From the NCBI GenBank assembly GCA_020628375.1, contig JAHDFD010000025.1, positions 1 through 61,899 of the forward strand: a stretch of DNA of 61,899 nt, read 5' to 3'. The stretch is from Chitinophagales bacterium (GTDB taxonomy: Bacteria; Bacteroidota; Bacteroidia; Chitinophagales; UBA2359). A program made the translations under genes and the position numbers. This document shows, in pieces, positions 43,325-53,224 of this stretch. Position 1 is the first letter of the stretch. Each line of letters starts with the position of its first letter. The notes under the pieces were generated by a model. That model saw nothing but the letters and a program-made list of their open reading frames with translations. It had not been told where the DNA came from and did not search any database.

Positions 43325-46024
43325 ATGAGATTACTTTTACTTTTATTCTTATCCTTCTCCTGTTTAACTGTAAATGCACAAACAACCATCTCTGGTACGC
43401 TAACAGATGTTAACGATGAAGTGCTCATCGGCGCGAGTGTTATGGAAATTGGTACATTCAATGGTACAATTACTGATATTGATGGAAATTACACATTGAC
43501 GGTAAGCGATGGTGCTGTTTTGAAATTCAGCTATATTGGCTATAAATCTAAGGAAATAGCTGTAGATGGCGATGCTACAATGAATGTAGTTCTGGAAAGT
43601 GGAGTTAGTTTAGGTGAGGTTCAGGTTGTTGGTTCAAGGAGTTATAACAGAACAGCTACCAATTCTCCGGTTGCTATTGATATCGTTGATATAGCTGAAA
43701 TAGCTGCTGAAAATGGTAAAGTCGAAATTAATCAGATCTTACAATATGCTGCACCATCTTTCAATGCTACTAAGCAATCAGGTTCAGATGGAGCCGACCA
43801 TATAGATCCTGCCTCTTTACGTGGATTAGGCCCTGACCAGACATTGGTATTAATTAATGGTAAAAGACGACATCAATCTTCTCTAGTAAATGTATTCGGA
43901 ACAAGAGGGCGTGGAAATACCGGTACCGATCTGAATGCTATTCCTGCAGCGGCTATTAAAAGAATAGAAATATTAAGAGATGGCGCTTCTGCTCAGTATG
44001 GTTCAGATGCTATTGCCGGGGTAATCAATATTGTATTAAAAGATCAAACCGATGGTGTAAATGGTTCAATTTCTTATGGCGCTCACAGTACAAATGTTGG
44101 TGGAGATTTTGCTCAGGGCATTTTTGATAGCCAGGATGGTTGGGAGCCTGCTTTATTCAATGTTGAAGGGGAAAACCGTTTAGATGGTGAAGACAGAAGC
44201 TTCGATGGTAATACTGTAAAAGTTGATTTAAACTATGGCGCTAAGCTAGGTGATAATGGTGGATTTGTGAATGTTACCACCGAGTTATTAAAGAGAGACA
44301 GAACCTTACGTCCTGGTTTTGAATGGCGTAAAGGTTATGGTTCGGCTGCTATAGAAGGTTTCAATTTTATGGCAAACGCAGCTATGCCTTTAGGGGAAAA
44401 CACAGAAGTTTATGCTTTTGGTGGAAGGAACTTCAGAAAGACAGATGCTTATGCTTTTACACGTGGTAGTTTTGAAGAAGGAGACAACAGAGCTGTTCCT
44501 AGCTTATATCCTAATGGTTTTACACCACATATCACCTCAACGATCACTGATGCTTCTGTTTCGGCAGGAATAAAGCATGACATGGCAAATGGATGGACTG
44601 TTGATTTTAATAATACTTTTGGTAAAAATTATTTTCATTATTATATAGAAGGAACCAATAATGCTTCATTAGGAGCTGCTTCACCCACCTCTTTCGATGC
44701 AGGAGGACATAGCTTGGCAATGAATACAACGAGCCTTAATTTCAACAAGTATTTTGATGAAGCTTTGGGTGGCTTAAATGTTGCTTTTGGTGTGGAAAGC
44801 AGAACAGAGAATTTTGAAATATTTGCCGGCGAAGAAGGTTCTTATGCAACCTATGATGAGAATGGTGTGGCTATCAACAATCCTGCAGTCCAGAATCCTG
44901 CAGTTGATGAAAACGGAGATTTACTTTCGGGTGGTTCACAAGGTTTTCCGGGTTATAGTCCTGCCAATGCAGTAAATGAATACAGAACCAATTTCGGTGC
45001 TTTTATTGATGTTGAATTGAACGTTACCGATGCCTTTTTAGTAAGTGCGGCAACACGTTTTGAAAGATACAGCGACTTTGGCAATACCTTCAATGCAAAA
45101 ACAGCATTACGTTATGCTATTAACGATGACTTTTCGGTTAGAGGTTCTGTTTCTACGGGATTCAGAGCACCTTCATTAGCACAAGTACACTATAATCTGG
45201 TATTCAATAATTTTGTAGTAGGTAGTTCTGTGCGTACGCTATTAGCCTCGAATACCAGTACAGTTGCCAAAGCTTTCGGTATAGAACCATTAAAACAAGA
45301 AACTGCTGTTAACTATGGCTTAGGCTTTACCTTCAGTAAATTCGGATTAACCGCAACGGTTGATGCTTATTCAATTGATATTAAAGACAGAATTATCTTA
45401 ACCGACTACTTCGATGCTTCGAGCTTGAATGTTGGTGCTGATGCAGCACAGTTTTTTGCAAATGGCGTTGATACGAGAACACAGGGAATCGATATTGTAT
45501 TGAACTATCGCAAACGATTTGGTAAGCATGGTATGAACGTTGGCTTAGCTGGTAATATGAATAGATTGACCATACAGGATATTAATAATGGTGATTTGAA
45601 TCGTTATACTTTCTTCAGTCCTTTTTCTGAAGCTTATTTAAAAGCTGCGGCACCAAGAAATAAGTTTGTATTGAATTTAGGTTATAATATCAGTAAGTTC
45701 AGTGCTAATGTGGCATTAACGCGTTTTAGTGAGGTAGAAATTCAGGACTTCCAATGGGTAGATTCTCCGGCAACAACAGACGCCGAAGCAGAGGCACTTG
45801 AAGCAGTTGCTACCGATATTTATGAAGCAGCTTATGTTTTCGACCTGAGTGTAAGTTATGATATTACCAAAAATATCCGCTTAACCTTAGGTGGCAATAA
45901 TTTATTCAATGCCTACCCTACTCCACAATTCGATGGTTGGACAGATCAGGGTGGTTTCTCAGATTCGGTTCAAATGGGTACTGATGGTGCTTATTTATTT
46001 GGAAGAATCGGATTTAATTTCTAA
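43325..46024 (+). CDS. TonB-dependent outer-membrane receptor
   Basis: 899 residues. Signal peptide at 1-19. CarboxypepD_reg-like domain (about 22-105, ISGTLTDVNDEVLIGASVMEI), plug domain (about 112-235, with SLRGLGPDQTLVLINGKRRHQ and RIEILRDGASAQYGSDAIAGVINIVLK), then the beta barrel ending in GRIGFNF. The substrate cannot be told. No SusD-like partner is adjacent, so it is not a SusCD pair. I looked for a cobalamin riboswitch upstream and see no room or motif for one. It is followed by an intrinsic terminator at 46183-46215. Confidence 0.92.
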   Translation: MRLLLLLFLSFSCLTVNAQTTISGTLTDVNDEVLIGASVMEIGTFNGTITDIDGNYTLTVSDGAVLKFSYIGYKSKEIAVDGDATMNVVLESGVSLGEVQVVGSRSYNRTATNSPVAIDIVDIAEIAAENGKVEINQILQYAAPSFNATKQSGSDGADHIDPASLRGLGPDQTLVLINGKRRHQSSLVNVFGTRGRGNTGTDLNAIPAAAIKRIEILRDGASAQYGSDAIAGVINIVLKDQTDGVNGSISYGAHSTNVGGDFAQGIFDSQDGWEPALFNVEGENRLDGEDRSFDGNTVKVDLNYGAKLGDNGGFVNVTTELLKRDRTLRPGFEWRKGYGSAAIEGFNFMANAAMPLGENTEVYAFGGRNFRKTDAYAFTRGSFEEGDNRAVPSLYPNGFTPHITSTITDASVSAGIKHDMANGWTVDFNNTFGKNYFHYYIEGTNNASLGAASPTSFDAGGHSLAMNTTSLNFNKYFDEALGGLNVAFGVESRTENFEIFAGEEGSYATYDENGVAINNPAVQNPAVDENGDLLSGGSQGFPGYSPANAVNEYRTNFGAFIDVELNVTDAFLVSAATRFERYSDFGNTFNAKTALRYAINDDFSVRGSVSTGFRAPSLAQVHYNLVFNNFVVGSSVRTLLASNTSTVAKAFGIEPLKQETAVNYGLGFTFSKFGLTATVDAYSIDIKDRIILTDYFDASSLNVGADAAQFFANGVDTRTQGIDIVLNYRKRFGKHGMNVGLAGNMNRLTIQDINNGDLNRYTFFSPFSEAYLKAAAPRNKFVLNLGYNISKFSANVALTRFSEVEIQDFQWVDSPATTDAEAEALEAVATDIYEAAYVFDLSVSYDITKNIRLTLGGNNLFNAYPTPQFDGWTDQGGFSDSVQMGTDGAYLFGRIGFNF

Positions 46025-46030
46025 TTGTAC

Positions 46031-46154
46031 TATATGTGATAAATCGCGAATGTCAACAGTTTAACAATCCGCTGTCCAGAAAAGGAATTGCTATGATGCG
46101 TAATGTTTGGTGATCTGTTGACGATAAACAAATGTTATTGTACATCATAACTTA
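46031..46154. repeat. Dispersed inverted-repeat element, copy B
   Basis: The left part (tgtgataaatcgcgaatgtc, then aacagtttaacaatcc) matches the left arm of 53971-54101. The right part (gatctgttgacgataaac ... catcataactta) matches its right arm. Arms are imperfect complements of each other. It lies between the TonB receptor stop and its terminator. No coding capacity. Confidence 0.5.
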
Positions 46155-46182
46155 AACTGTATATAAGTTCTAATAAGCTTTC

Positions 46183-46215
46183 AAGCCCTGATAACAACTA
46201 TATGTATCAGGGCTT
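46183..46215 (+). terminator. Intrinsic terminator downstream of the TonB receptor
   Basis: Perfect 10-bp stem AAGCCCTGAT (46183-46192) and ATCAGGGCTT (46206-46215), followed by a T-rich tail. Confidence 0.85.
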
Positions 46216-46299
46216 TTCTTATGCTTATACTTGAAGTGCTATTTTGGAACACTTACATTTGTTGTTGCGCTCATAGAGGTTGTAAACTTTTATTTCTTT

Positions 46300-47727
46300 A
46301 TGAAGAACAGTAAACTCATCGTTTTTTTAAAGACCTTATCGTCGTCAGAAATGCGCGAGTGGGGGAAGTATATCGAAGCCAATTCCAAGAAAAATGTTGA
46401 AAGCACGATGGCATTTTTCGATTATTTATACAAGCAATATCCCAACTTCCCTGAAGATAAAATTGAGAAAGAATATATTGCTGAAAGAATATATCCAAAG
46501 GAAAAAAACGGGGTTAAGAAAATCGATAACCTCATTTATAAGTTCTGGATCATTCTTGAAGATTTTATTGTAAAGAAAGAATTGGAAAACCAACCGCGCC
46601 AACGGGAACTCATTTTATTGGATGCGCTTAAAAACCGAAAACTCGATAAGTATTTTTTTAAAAAGGTGGATGATCTTGAAAAAGACTGGACTGCCAATGT
46701 GAAGGACGGGGCGGAGAATTATTTGAATTTGTATCGGTTGAAGAAAAGAAGGATTGGCCATTTAAATTTTGATAAAACAAAAATTGCATATAAGATTAAT
46801 GGTATTGTAAAAGAGATAGAAAAATATTATTTATCTCAAAAAATGATTTACGAAATCAATGATTTTGTTTCGCATACATTTGTGAAAAAGAAAGAAGAAA
46901 TAGCTAGTATTATTCCTATAAAATCACTCCTTCTATATGCTAAAGGAAATAGGAATATACACATCAATATATATACTAAAATTCTAAAGCTACGAAAGAT
47001 AGATACCAATAGGTATAATAAAATAAAATTATTAAAAGAAAATTTCTTAGATGTACCAGATGTATTCTCTGATCTTGAATCAGATACTGTTATTGAATGT
47101 CTAATTATTCTTTTAGTTGAAGAATATAGTAAAGGAAATTCAAGCGCTTTAAAAGATATTTTTGATTTGTATAAATTCTTATTAGGTAGAGGAGAAGTTT
47201 ATAAAAAAAGTTTAGACTCAAACTCATTTCAAAACATTGTTAATATTGCTTGTGCCCTTAATGAGATTGATTGGGTTAAGAATTTTATTAATGAGACTCA
47301 AATCTATTTGGATTCGAATATTAAACAATTAACTTTAGCCCTAAGTTGGTCTTCTGTTTATATTAGAACAAAAGAATTTCAAAAAATTCTTGAACAGACC
47401 TCTTCAGTTAATTTTCAGAATGATTTTAATAATGCATTTATGAGATCAATTCAATTAATAGCATATTTTGAATTAGAAGGATATGATGAAATTTTTATTA
47501 GTAATGCAAAAGCATTTAACCTCTTTTTATTGAGAAATAAAAAAATAGCAAAAGATCATAATAAATCATTTAATAATTTTGTTAACTTCATTAGAAGACT
47601 TCACAAGCACAAATACAATAAAAAATCGAACCTTTCTGAGTTGGAAGATTCGATTTTAAAATGTGATAAGTTAATTTATAAATCATGGTTAACAGAAAAA
47701 ATTTCAGAAATGAATAATATTGATTAA
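46300..47727 (+). CDS. Helical Bacteroidota protein of unknown function
   Basis: 475 residues from MKNSKLIVFLKTLSSSEM (46300); the frame is open upstream to 46231 but the added 23 residues look unlike the family. The opening KLIVFLKTLSSSEMREWGKYIEAN is typical of a paralogous, uncharacterised Bacteroidota family of helical-repeat proteins. The rest is predicted all-helical and basic, with no signal peptide. The DNA changes character near 46770: the first 470 bp have several GC-rich codon runs, while the rest is markedly AT-rich. The 3-prime end overlaps the convergent lipoprotein gene by 4 bp. Confidence 0.72.
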   Translation: MKNSKLIVFLKTLSSSEMREWGKYIEANSKKNVESTMAFFDYLYKQYPNFPEDKIEKEYIAERIYPKEKNGVKKIDNLIYKFWIILEDFIVKKELENQPRQRELILLDALKNRKLDKYFFKKVDDLEKDWTANVKDGAENYLNLYRLKKRRIGHLNFDKTKIAYKINGIVKEIEKYYLSQKMIYEINDFVSHTFVKKKEEIASIIPIKSLLLYAKGNRNIHINIYTKILKLRKIDTNRYNKIKLLKENFLDVPDVFSDLESDTVIECLIILLVEEYSKGNSSALKDIFDLYKFLLGRGEVYKKSLDSNSFQNIVNIACALNEIDWVKNFINETQIYLDSNIKQLTLALSWSSVYIRTKEFQKILEQTSSVNFQNDFNNAFMRSIQLIAYFELEGYDEIFISNAKAFNLFLLRNKKIAKDHNKSFNNFVNFIRRLHKHKYNKKSNLSELEDSILKCDKLIYKSWLTEKISEMNNID

Positions 47728-48455
47728 TTATTGCCATAAATATATTCTGCCAATATATAATCTTTATTACTTTCTGGAATTACTTGTAAAAATTGAGTAC
47801 CTGACCCTCCTTGTCCAGGATGATTTCCACTAATACCAGCCTGTTCATTAGGAGATAGAGTTGTTGTGTTGAGACATAAATTGTTTGTTGTATTTAAACA
47901 CGCATAAATATTATTACCTATGATATCATAAGTATTAAGGGTTTGTTGCGTGTAAAAGGATAATCTATAAACATTTAGAAACTCAGTGTTTTTCTCCTCA
48001 TATACTACGTTAACTTTAATATCAACCCTATAACTTTTAGAACACGCTGGTAAACTAAAAATAAAACAATTTGGAATAACTCCACCTTCATCCAGTCCAA
48101 TTTGACCAGAATAATTGCTTATTTCAGAATCCCAGCAAACATCATTAACAGGAAAATTATATACAACATCAACATCTACAGAAATTACCTCTGATTCTAC
48201 ATTTAAATCATTTTTAAGAAAAAACAGTTCTCCAACAGTTCCATTTCCAACAATAAAATTCTTAACAAATAACCCTAATGAACCCCTTGTTTTATTTGCA
48301 ATAATACATTTATCAATACCAAATACTGGTTGCTCAAAAGCTCCCTGCTTCCCCCCACCATCAATCTCTGCCTCTAAAGGCTCTTTCTCGCAAGCAGTAA
48401 ATGGAACTAAAAATAGGCATAAGGCAGTGATCCAACTAAAAGATTTAAAATTCAT
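47724..48455 (-). CDS. Lipoprotein of unknown function
   Basis: 243 residues. Lipoprotein signal ending FTAC (Cys22), then EKEPLEAEIDGGGKQG. The mature part is beta-rich and contains four Cys (IDKCIIANK, DVCWDSE, NCFIFSLPACSK). I do not recognise the family. AT-rich like the second half of the convergent 475-residue gene. Its 3-prime end overlaps that gene by 4 bp. Confidence 0.65.
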   Translation of the reverse strand: MNFKSFSWITALCLFLVPFTACEKEPLEAEIDGGGKQGAFEQPVFGIDKCIIANKTRGSLGLFVKNFIVGNGTVGELFFLKNDLNVESEVISVDVDVVYNFPVNDVCWDSEISNYSGQIGLDEGGVIPNCFIFSLPACSKSYRVDIKVNVVYEEKNTEFLNVYRLSFYTQQTLNTYDIIGNNIYACLNTTNNLCLNTTTLSPNEQAGISGNHPGQGGSGTQFLQVIPESNKDYILAEYIYGNN

Positions 48456-48783
48456 AATGATAAAGTTTTGCTGTAAAGTTAAAAAACAAGTAATCCATTC
48501 TTTGAATTACATCTCAAAGTTGAAGGAAAATTGTACTACAATAAACTTCATTTTTAAATACTTTTTTAAATAAAAAGCCAATCATAAAACAAAAACATAT
48601 ATGTAAAAACATGAATTACAACAGCCTGAAACAGAGTAAACTTTCTCGTTCTATCTAGATAAAACCTAGTTTAAAAGCCGACTTTTCGCAAAAAATGATT
48701 TATGTTTTTTTAAAATCCATAATTTTTTCATTAGCTTTATAATAAATAATTGTCTATCCGACGTTAATTTAGAAAAGTCCGAT
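48456..48783. other. Divergent AT-rich intergenic region without gene
   Basis: 328 bp with no supportable ORF. It must hold promoters for both flanking lipoprotein genes. The only box-like sequence on the plus strand is TAATTTAG near 48765, a poor fit. I see no strong hairpin. Confidence 0.45.
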
Positions 48784-49143
48784 ATGAAAAGACTGAATAA
48801 ATTCTGGAGTATTTGTTTACTTCCATTTTTACTTACAGCTTGCTCCCAAAAATCGGTAACAGTTAATCAACAATTGCTTGCAGAAAAGTTTGCAGCCAAT
48901 ACAACTGTTAAAAAATCAACCTTATCCGATGGAACGATCTTCCTGCTCGAAAACCGATTTTGTGAGCGCAACGATTGCCTGTCTTTTTTAAAAGAAAATG
49001 GCATCAATGCACAACTGGTCAGCAAAGAAGATATCTTCATGCGTGGTATTTATTCACTAAGCATTGAAGACATACATTTCGAGTATGAGAACAGTTTCAT
49101 TAGTTTTATCGGGCGTAGTGGCAAAGAAGTCGTCAGTTTGTAA
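48784..49143 (+). CDS. Small lipoprotein of unknown function
   Basis: 119 residues. Lipobox LLTAC with Cys20. The mature domain has two close Cys (FCERNDCLSF) and alternates strands and a helix; no family is recognised. Convergent with the propeller gene at 49146, only 2 bp apart. Probably a periplasmic or outer-membrane lipoprotein. Confidence 0.68.
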   Translation: MKRLNKFWSICLLPFLLTACSQKSVTVNQQLLAEKFAANTTVKKSTLSDGTIFLLENRFCERNDCLSFLKENGINAQLVSKEDIFMRGIYSLSIEDIHFEYENSFISFIGRSGKEVVSL

Positions 49144-49145
49144 AA

Positions 49146-50135
49146 TTACTGTTCTATACGACAACTGAATAATCCCGACCAGCCACCAAACCAATACAGA
49201 TCGTTCTTATCTTTCAGTGAATAGTTAAGTGTATGGCTTATACAACCTTGCCTATTGAAGAATTTATTCAGTTCGCCTTCTTTATTATGTCGGTACAGGC
49301 AATCCCCTTCAACTGCCAACCATATATCACCAAAATCATCTTCATAAATATGTGTAGCATTAGCACGTATTGCTCTACCAGCCAAAACTTCTATAAAATT
49401 GTTTTCTTCTGAATAACAAACAGCACCATTCCGCATTGCAAACCAAACTTTTCCTGTACTATCTTCAAAAATATCATTTACTTCATCAGCACTAAGTCCA
49501 TCCTGTACTGTAATATGATTAAACTTACTGCCGTCGTAAACATATACACCTTTATCAGTTCCAAACCACAATTTCCCTGAATCATCTTCTAACATACAAT
49601 TGATGATCTGGTTCTTAGATATTCCTTTTACATAATCAAAATCAGCTTCGGGTAAAGCAAATGAAGTAAATTCCAATCCGTCATATCGACTAATACCATT
49701 GAAAGTTCCAACCCATATCGTTCCTTTACGATCGATCATAAGACTTCTTATATCATCATGAGGAAGTCCATGTTCCCGAGTAAAAGTCGTAAAATTCTTT
49801 CCATTAAAATTATATAAACCGTCTGAAGTAGCCAACCAGATTTTTCCGTTTTTATCTTCTTCTATGCTTCTGATATGCTTCGCATTGAATCCCTGTTCTT
49901 CTTCAAACTTATTAAAGTCTGTTCCATCGAAAGACACCAAACCATCGCCATACGTTCCGAACCAAAGCATTTCCTTTGAATCCTGAAAAATATCGCTGAT
50001 ATACATTTTTCTACGCATTTCCAACTCAGGCTCTTTTTCAGTAACGCCTGCCTGTTCCTGAGCGAACACAGTAAAAACCATAAAACAAGCACAATAGCTG
50101 AGTGTAATTAGCTGGGAAATTTTCTTTAAGTTCAT
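49146..50135 (-). CDS. Secreted two-component-regulator-type propeller protein
   Basis: 329 residues from MNLKKISQLI (50135); 14 extra codons are open upstream and overlap the next gene. Signal peptide at 1-25. Seven to eight Reg_prop blades follow, each with the pattern FEDSxGKVWFGTxxGVxxYDG (DIFQDSKEMLWFGTYGDGL, EEDKNGKIWLATSDGLY, LMIDRKGTIWVGTFNGISRYDG). In hybrid sensor kinases this domain is the periplasmic sensor, but here there is no kinase part, so it is a stand-alone propeller. It lies directly after the paraoxonase-like gene and is probably co-transcribed. Confidence 0.82.
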   Translation of the reverse strand: MNLKKISQLITLSYCACFMVFTVFAQEQAGVTEKEPELEMRRKMYISDIFQDSKEMLWFGTYGDGLVSFDGTDFNKFEEEQGFNAKHIRSIEEDKNGKIWLATSDGLYNFNGKNFTTFTREHGLPHDDIRSLMIDRKGTIWVGTFNGISRYDGLEFTSFALPEADFDYVKGISKNQIINCMLEDDSGKLWFGTDKGVYVYDGSKFNHITVQDGLSADEVNDIFEDSTGKVWFAMRNGAVCYSEENNFIEVLAGRAIRANATHIYEDDFGDIWLAVEGDCLYRHNKEGELNKFFNRQGCISHTLNYSLKDKNDLYWFGGWSGLFSCRIEQ

Positions 50136-50154
50136 GATTCTAAATTTAGATCTT

Positions 50155-51198
50155 CTATTTATTATTTTCAAGTACAAGAATGTGTTCGTCCATTAAGTTT
50201 CCCGTTAAAATCAGATTTTCCCAGGGCGCAGCAACCGTTGAGCCCGACATTTCACTTCCATCATTCAAGTAAATTTGTTCTACACTATAATCTCCTTTAC
50301 CACGATAAACAATCTTAATAATTTCTGAAGGCGTAATAGGCTTATTTCCTTTAGAATATGCCTTGAATCGTAATAAATTGGGATGTGCTCCTATCCAAAG
50401 ATTACCATTCGTATCTAATTCTATATTATCAACGCCTGTACCACAAGGAATATCTTCTATAAAAGAAAGAGAACCATCTTTTTTAACTGAAAACACTTTT
50501 ACCAGAAAATGCCTAGGAGAGGTAACATAAAGTAAATTTCGTTTTCGATCGAAATTAATACCATTCGCATAGGAAATATTATCAGCTACGGAACGAAACT
50601 CATTCCCATCATAGTAAACAACATTAGCTAATGCCATACCTAGATAGTCTTCCGCTAATTTCCCGATACCTTCTGTATATTTATGATCATTGGTAAAATA
50701 ATACTTGTCTTTATCAATTATAACCAAATCATTAGGACTCACCATTGAAGGATGTTTAATTGTGCGTATATATTTCAATTCGTTATTGAACAATTCAAAC
50801 ACTTCTATCGAATGTTCATTACTTGTATGGTTGATCGCCATAATCAAATAAGTGCTATCTTGTTTCAGCATTGAAATACCATGTGGAGCAAATGGAAAAT
50901 CTAAATCTGACGTAAGCAATTCAGGAGAGAATGCTTTTGAATTCAGATCGACAAAGTAAAGATTTCCTTTTTCTTCTTGTTTGGGCGGATAAATCTGTCG
51001 GTCAGTAGCTGAAATAATGGCAAAACTATCTGATTGACTGATAGTAATATCTTCAGCACCTTTTACAGCAATTTCAGTCAAAACCTTACCATCGAAATAA
51101 GAATCGATCGTTCTGAAAAAACCAGTAGAATACACCGTATAAAATGCATATACAGCTATGCATAAAAGTAGTAGTATTGTTATTTTAAGCTTTTTCAT
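50155..51198 (-). CDS. Paraoxonase/arylesterase-like six-bladed propeller protein
   Basis: 347 residues from MKKLKITILLL (51198), chosen over the 10-codon-longer frame because the signal anchor begins there. One N-terminal membrane anchor or signal (about 3-22). PON-like signatures: FAPHGISML (PON1 His115 region), SPNDLVIIDKDKYYFTNDH (Asn168 and the His134 region order), YANGINFDRKRNLLYVTS (Asn224), VDNIELDTNGNLWIGAHPN (Asp269-Asn270), and GSTVAAPWENLILTG. These are the calcium ligands of serum paraoxonase, so lactonase or arylesterase activity in the periplasm is likely. The substrate is unknown. Confidence 0.82.
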   Translation of the reverse strand: MKKLKITILLLLCIAVYAFYTVYSTGFFRTIDSYFDGKVLTEIAVKGAEDITISQSDSFAIISATDRQIYPPKQEEKGNLYFVDLNSKAFSPELLTSDLDFPFAPHGISMLKQDSTYLIMAINHTSNEHSIEVFELFNNELKYIRTIKHPSMVSPNDLVIIDKDKYYFTNDHKYTEGIGKLAEDYLGMALANVVYYDGNEFRSVADNISYANGINFDRKRNLLYVTSPRHFLVKVFSVKKDGSLSFIEDIPCGTGVDNIELDTNGNLWIGAHPNLLRFKAYSKGNKPITPSEIIKIVYRGKGDYSVEQIYLNDGSEMSGSTVAAPWENLILTGNLMDEHILVLENNK

Positions 51199-51279
51199 AT
51201 TACAGATGTTAAATTGAATGAAAATCAATTTAGTCTGTAAATTAGTCCTTCTCTCTACTAACTGACAAATTTTAACAGC

Positions 51280-52332
51280 TTATTCAACATCCTTATTCAA
51301 CAAAGCATTCCAGCCCTGGGCAATCAGATCATAGCTTTTTTCATCGGGTGTAAGTAATTTACAGCCTTTCTCTTTATCTACAATTTCTCCGATCACCGTA
51401 ATTCCCGGAATTGCATCTACTTTCTGAAAATCTTCTTTATTGATCGTGAATAAGAGTTCATAATCCTCGCCTCCACTCAACGCACAGGTTGTCGGTGGAA
51501 TACTGAATTCAAGTGCTTGCTCTGAGGCTTCCGGATGAATAGGAATATCTCTTTCGTGTATTTCGCAACCTACACCTGAAGCATGGCAAATATGTAATAA
51601 TTCTGAAGAAAGTCCATCTGAAATATCGATCATTGCGCTTGGCTTAACTTCTATTTCCTGCAAAACCTGAATCACATCTTTACGCGCTTCCGGCTTCAAC
51701 TGTCTGCCAACAATATAAGTATGCCCGTCTAATGAAGGAATAATGCCCGGATTTTCAAGATATACCTGTTTTTCCCTTTCCAGGATCTGTAAACCTAAAT
51801 AAGCTGCACCCAAATCGCCCGAAACACAAATGTAATCTCCCACTTTTGCTGTATCTCTTTTAACAACCTTGTCTTTTTCTCCTTGTCCTATTGCCGTTAC
51901 ACTTATCGTCATTCCTTTTAATGAGGAAGTAGTATCACCACCGATCAGGTCAACACCGTAATATTCACAAGCTTTTTCAATACCGGCGTATAATTCCTGT
52001 ATGGCTTCTAAAGTATATTTACTCGACAATGCCAATGAAACAGTAACTTGCTTAGGCTGTGCATTCATTGCATAAATATCAGAAAGGTTTACAACGATTG
52101 CTTTATAGCCCAAATGTTTCAAAGGCACGTACATCAAATCGAAATGTACACCTTCAACCAACAGATCAGTAGAAACAACTGTTAGCTTATTGGCATTATC
52201 AATTATTGCGGCATCATCTCCAACTCCAAGGAACGTCGATTCTTGTTTTGTCTTCAGACCTTTGGTCAATTCTTGTATCAAACCAAACTCGCCTAATTCG
52301 CTCAAATGGGTGAACTTTTTTTCTTCTTCCAT
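51280..52332 (-). CDS. thiL: Thiamine-monophosphate kinase
   Basis: 350 residues. Phosphorylates thiamine monophosphate to thiamine diphosphate with ATP, last step of cofactor synthesis, cytosol. Motifs: FLGVGDDAAII (metal/ATP), VVSTDLLVEGVHFD, NLSDIYAMNAQPK, LIGGDTTSS, IDISDGLSSEL and LSGGEDYELLFT. No other thiamine gene is adjacent. The -7 box TACCTTTG ends 4 nt before the ATG. Confidence 0.95.
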   Translation of the reverse strand: MEEEKKFTHLSELGEFGLIQELTKGLKTKQESTFLGVGDDAAIIDNANKLTVVSTDLLVEGVHFDLMYVPLKHLGYKAIVVNLSDIYAMNAQPKQVTVSLALSSKYTLEAIQELYAGIEKACEYYGVDLIGGDTTSSLKGMTISVTAIGQGEKDKVVKRDTAKVGDYICVSGDLGAAYLGLQILEREKQVYLENPGIIPSLDGHTYIVGRQLKPEARKDVIQVLQEIEVKPSAMIDISDGLSSELLHICHASGVGCEIHERDIPIHPEASEQALEFSIPPTTCALSGGEDYELLFTINKEDFQKVDAIPGITVIGEIVDKEKGCKLLTPDEKSYDLIAQGWNALLNKDVE

Positions 52333-52336
52333 ATTA

Positions 52337-52344
52337 CAAAGGTA
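52337..52344 (-). promoter_or_regulatory. -7 box of thiL (leaderless arrangement)
   Basis: Minus strand TACCTTTG is followed by TAAT and the ATG at 52332. A start point 5-8 nt after the box would fall on or inside the start codon. Confidence 0.5.
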
Positions 52345-52487
52345 GAACTGTTTTAGGCTGTGCTGTTAAAACAGCGTTTAATTTTATTCAGGTCTTCGTA
52401 AAGACAATTGTAAAATTTACATTTCAAACGATATAACAATTTTAAATTACAAGCGTCTAAACTTCAGAATCAGATAAATATTCATAT

Positions 52488-53186
52488 ATGAAACATCTAT
52501 TGTTGTTCACTTTATTAATCTTAACTCCCTTTTTTGCTCAATCACAGAATCTTTTTGGTGATACAGATTCTTTTTTGAAAAAGTATGTTGATAATGGTCT
52601 GGTAAATTATGATGTTATTAACAATAATACTGGAGAATTAAATAATTTGGTAGAAGCAATCGCAGATTTTCCGCTTTCAAAGGCAGATAAGAATACTCAA
52701 CTTGCTTTTTATTTGAATACTTATAATATCCTTGCCATTAAAAATGTGATCAATAACTATCCACTAGCTTCACCTTTAGACATTGATGGCTTCTTCGATA
52801 AATTGACACACACTGTTGCAGGTAAAGATTTAACTTTAAATCAGATAGAAAATGATATTATTCGTCCGGTTTTCAATGATGCGCGCATACACTTTGCTTT
52901 AGTTTGTGTTGCTAAAGGTTGTCCTAAATTAGCCGCAGATGCTTTCACAACAGACAATGTTCAGCAACAGTTAGAAAAGCTAACAGTCAATGCAATGAAC
53001 GATCCTCAATTTATTCGTGTAAAGGGAAATACAGTATTAGCTTCAGAAATATTTAAGTGGTATGCTGTAGATTTTGGAGATACTAAAGCTTCAATTTTAA
53101 AATACATCGATAAGTATAATAATATAGACCTAAGCGGCTATTCTTTAGATTATTATAGATACGACTGGCAATTGAATAAGCAATAA
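52488..53186 (+). CDS. DUF547 domain secreted protein
   Basis: 232 residues. Signal peptide at about 1-19. DUF547 features: LAFYLNTYNILAIKNV, HTVAGKDLTLNQIENDIIRPVFNDARIHFALVCVAKGCPKL with the conserved Cys pair, and LKYIDKYNNIDLSGYSLDYYRYDWQLN at the end. Function of the family is not established. 52 bp upstream of the gmhA-like gene, same strand. Confidence 0.88.
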   Translation: MKHLLLFTLLILTPFFAQSQNLFGDTDSFLKKYVDNGLVNYDVINNNTGELNNLVEAIADFPLSKADKNTQLAFYLNTYNILAIKNVINNYPLASPLDIDGFFDKLTHTVAGKDLTLNQIENDIIRPVFNDARIHFALVCVAKGCPKLAADAFTTDNVQQQLEKLTVNAMNDPQFIRVKGNTVLASEIFKWYAVDFGDTKASILKYIDKYNNIDLSGYSLDYYRYDWQLNKQ

Positions 53187-53224
53187 ATTCTGGTAATTTG
53201 AATCGTTATATGTTCCTTTCTTCC

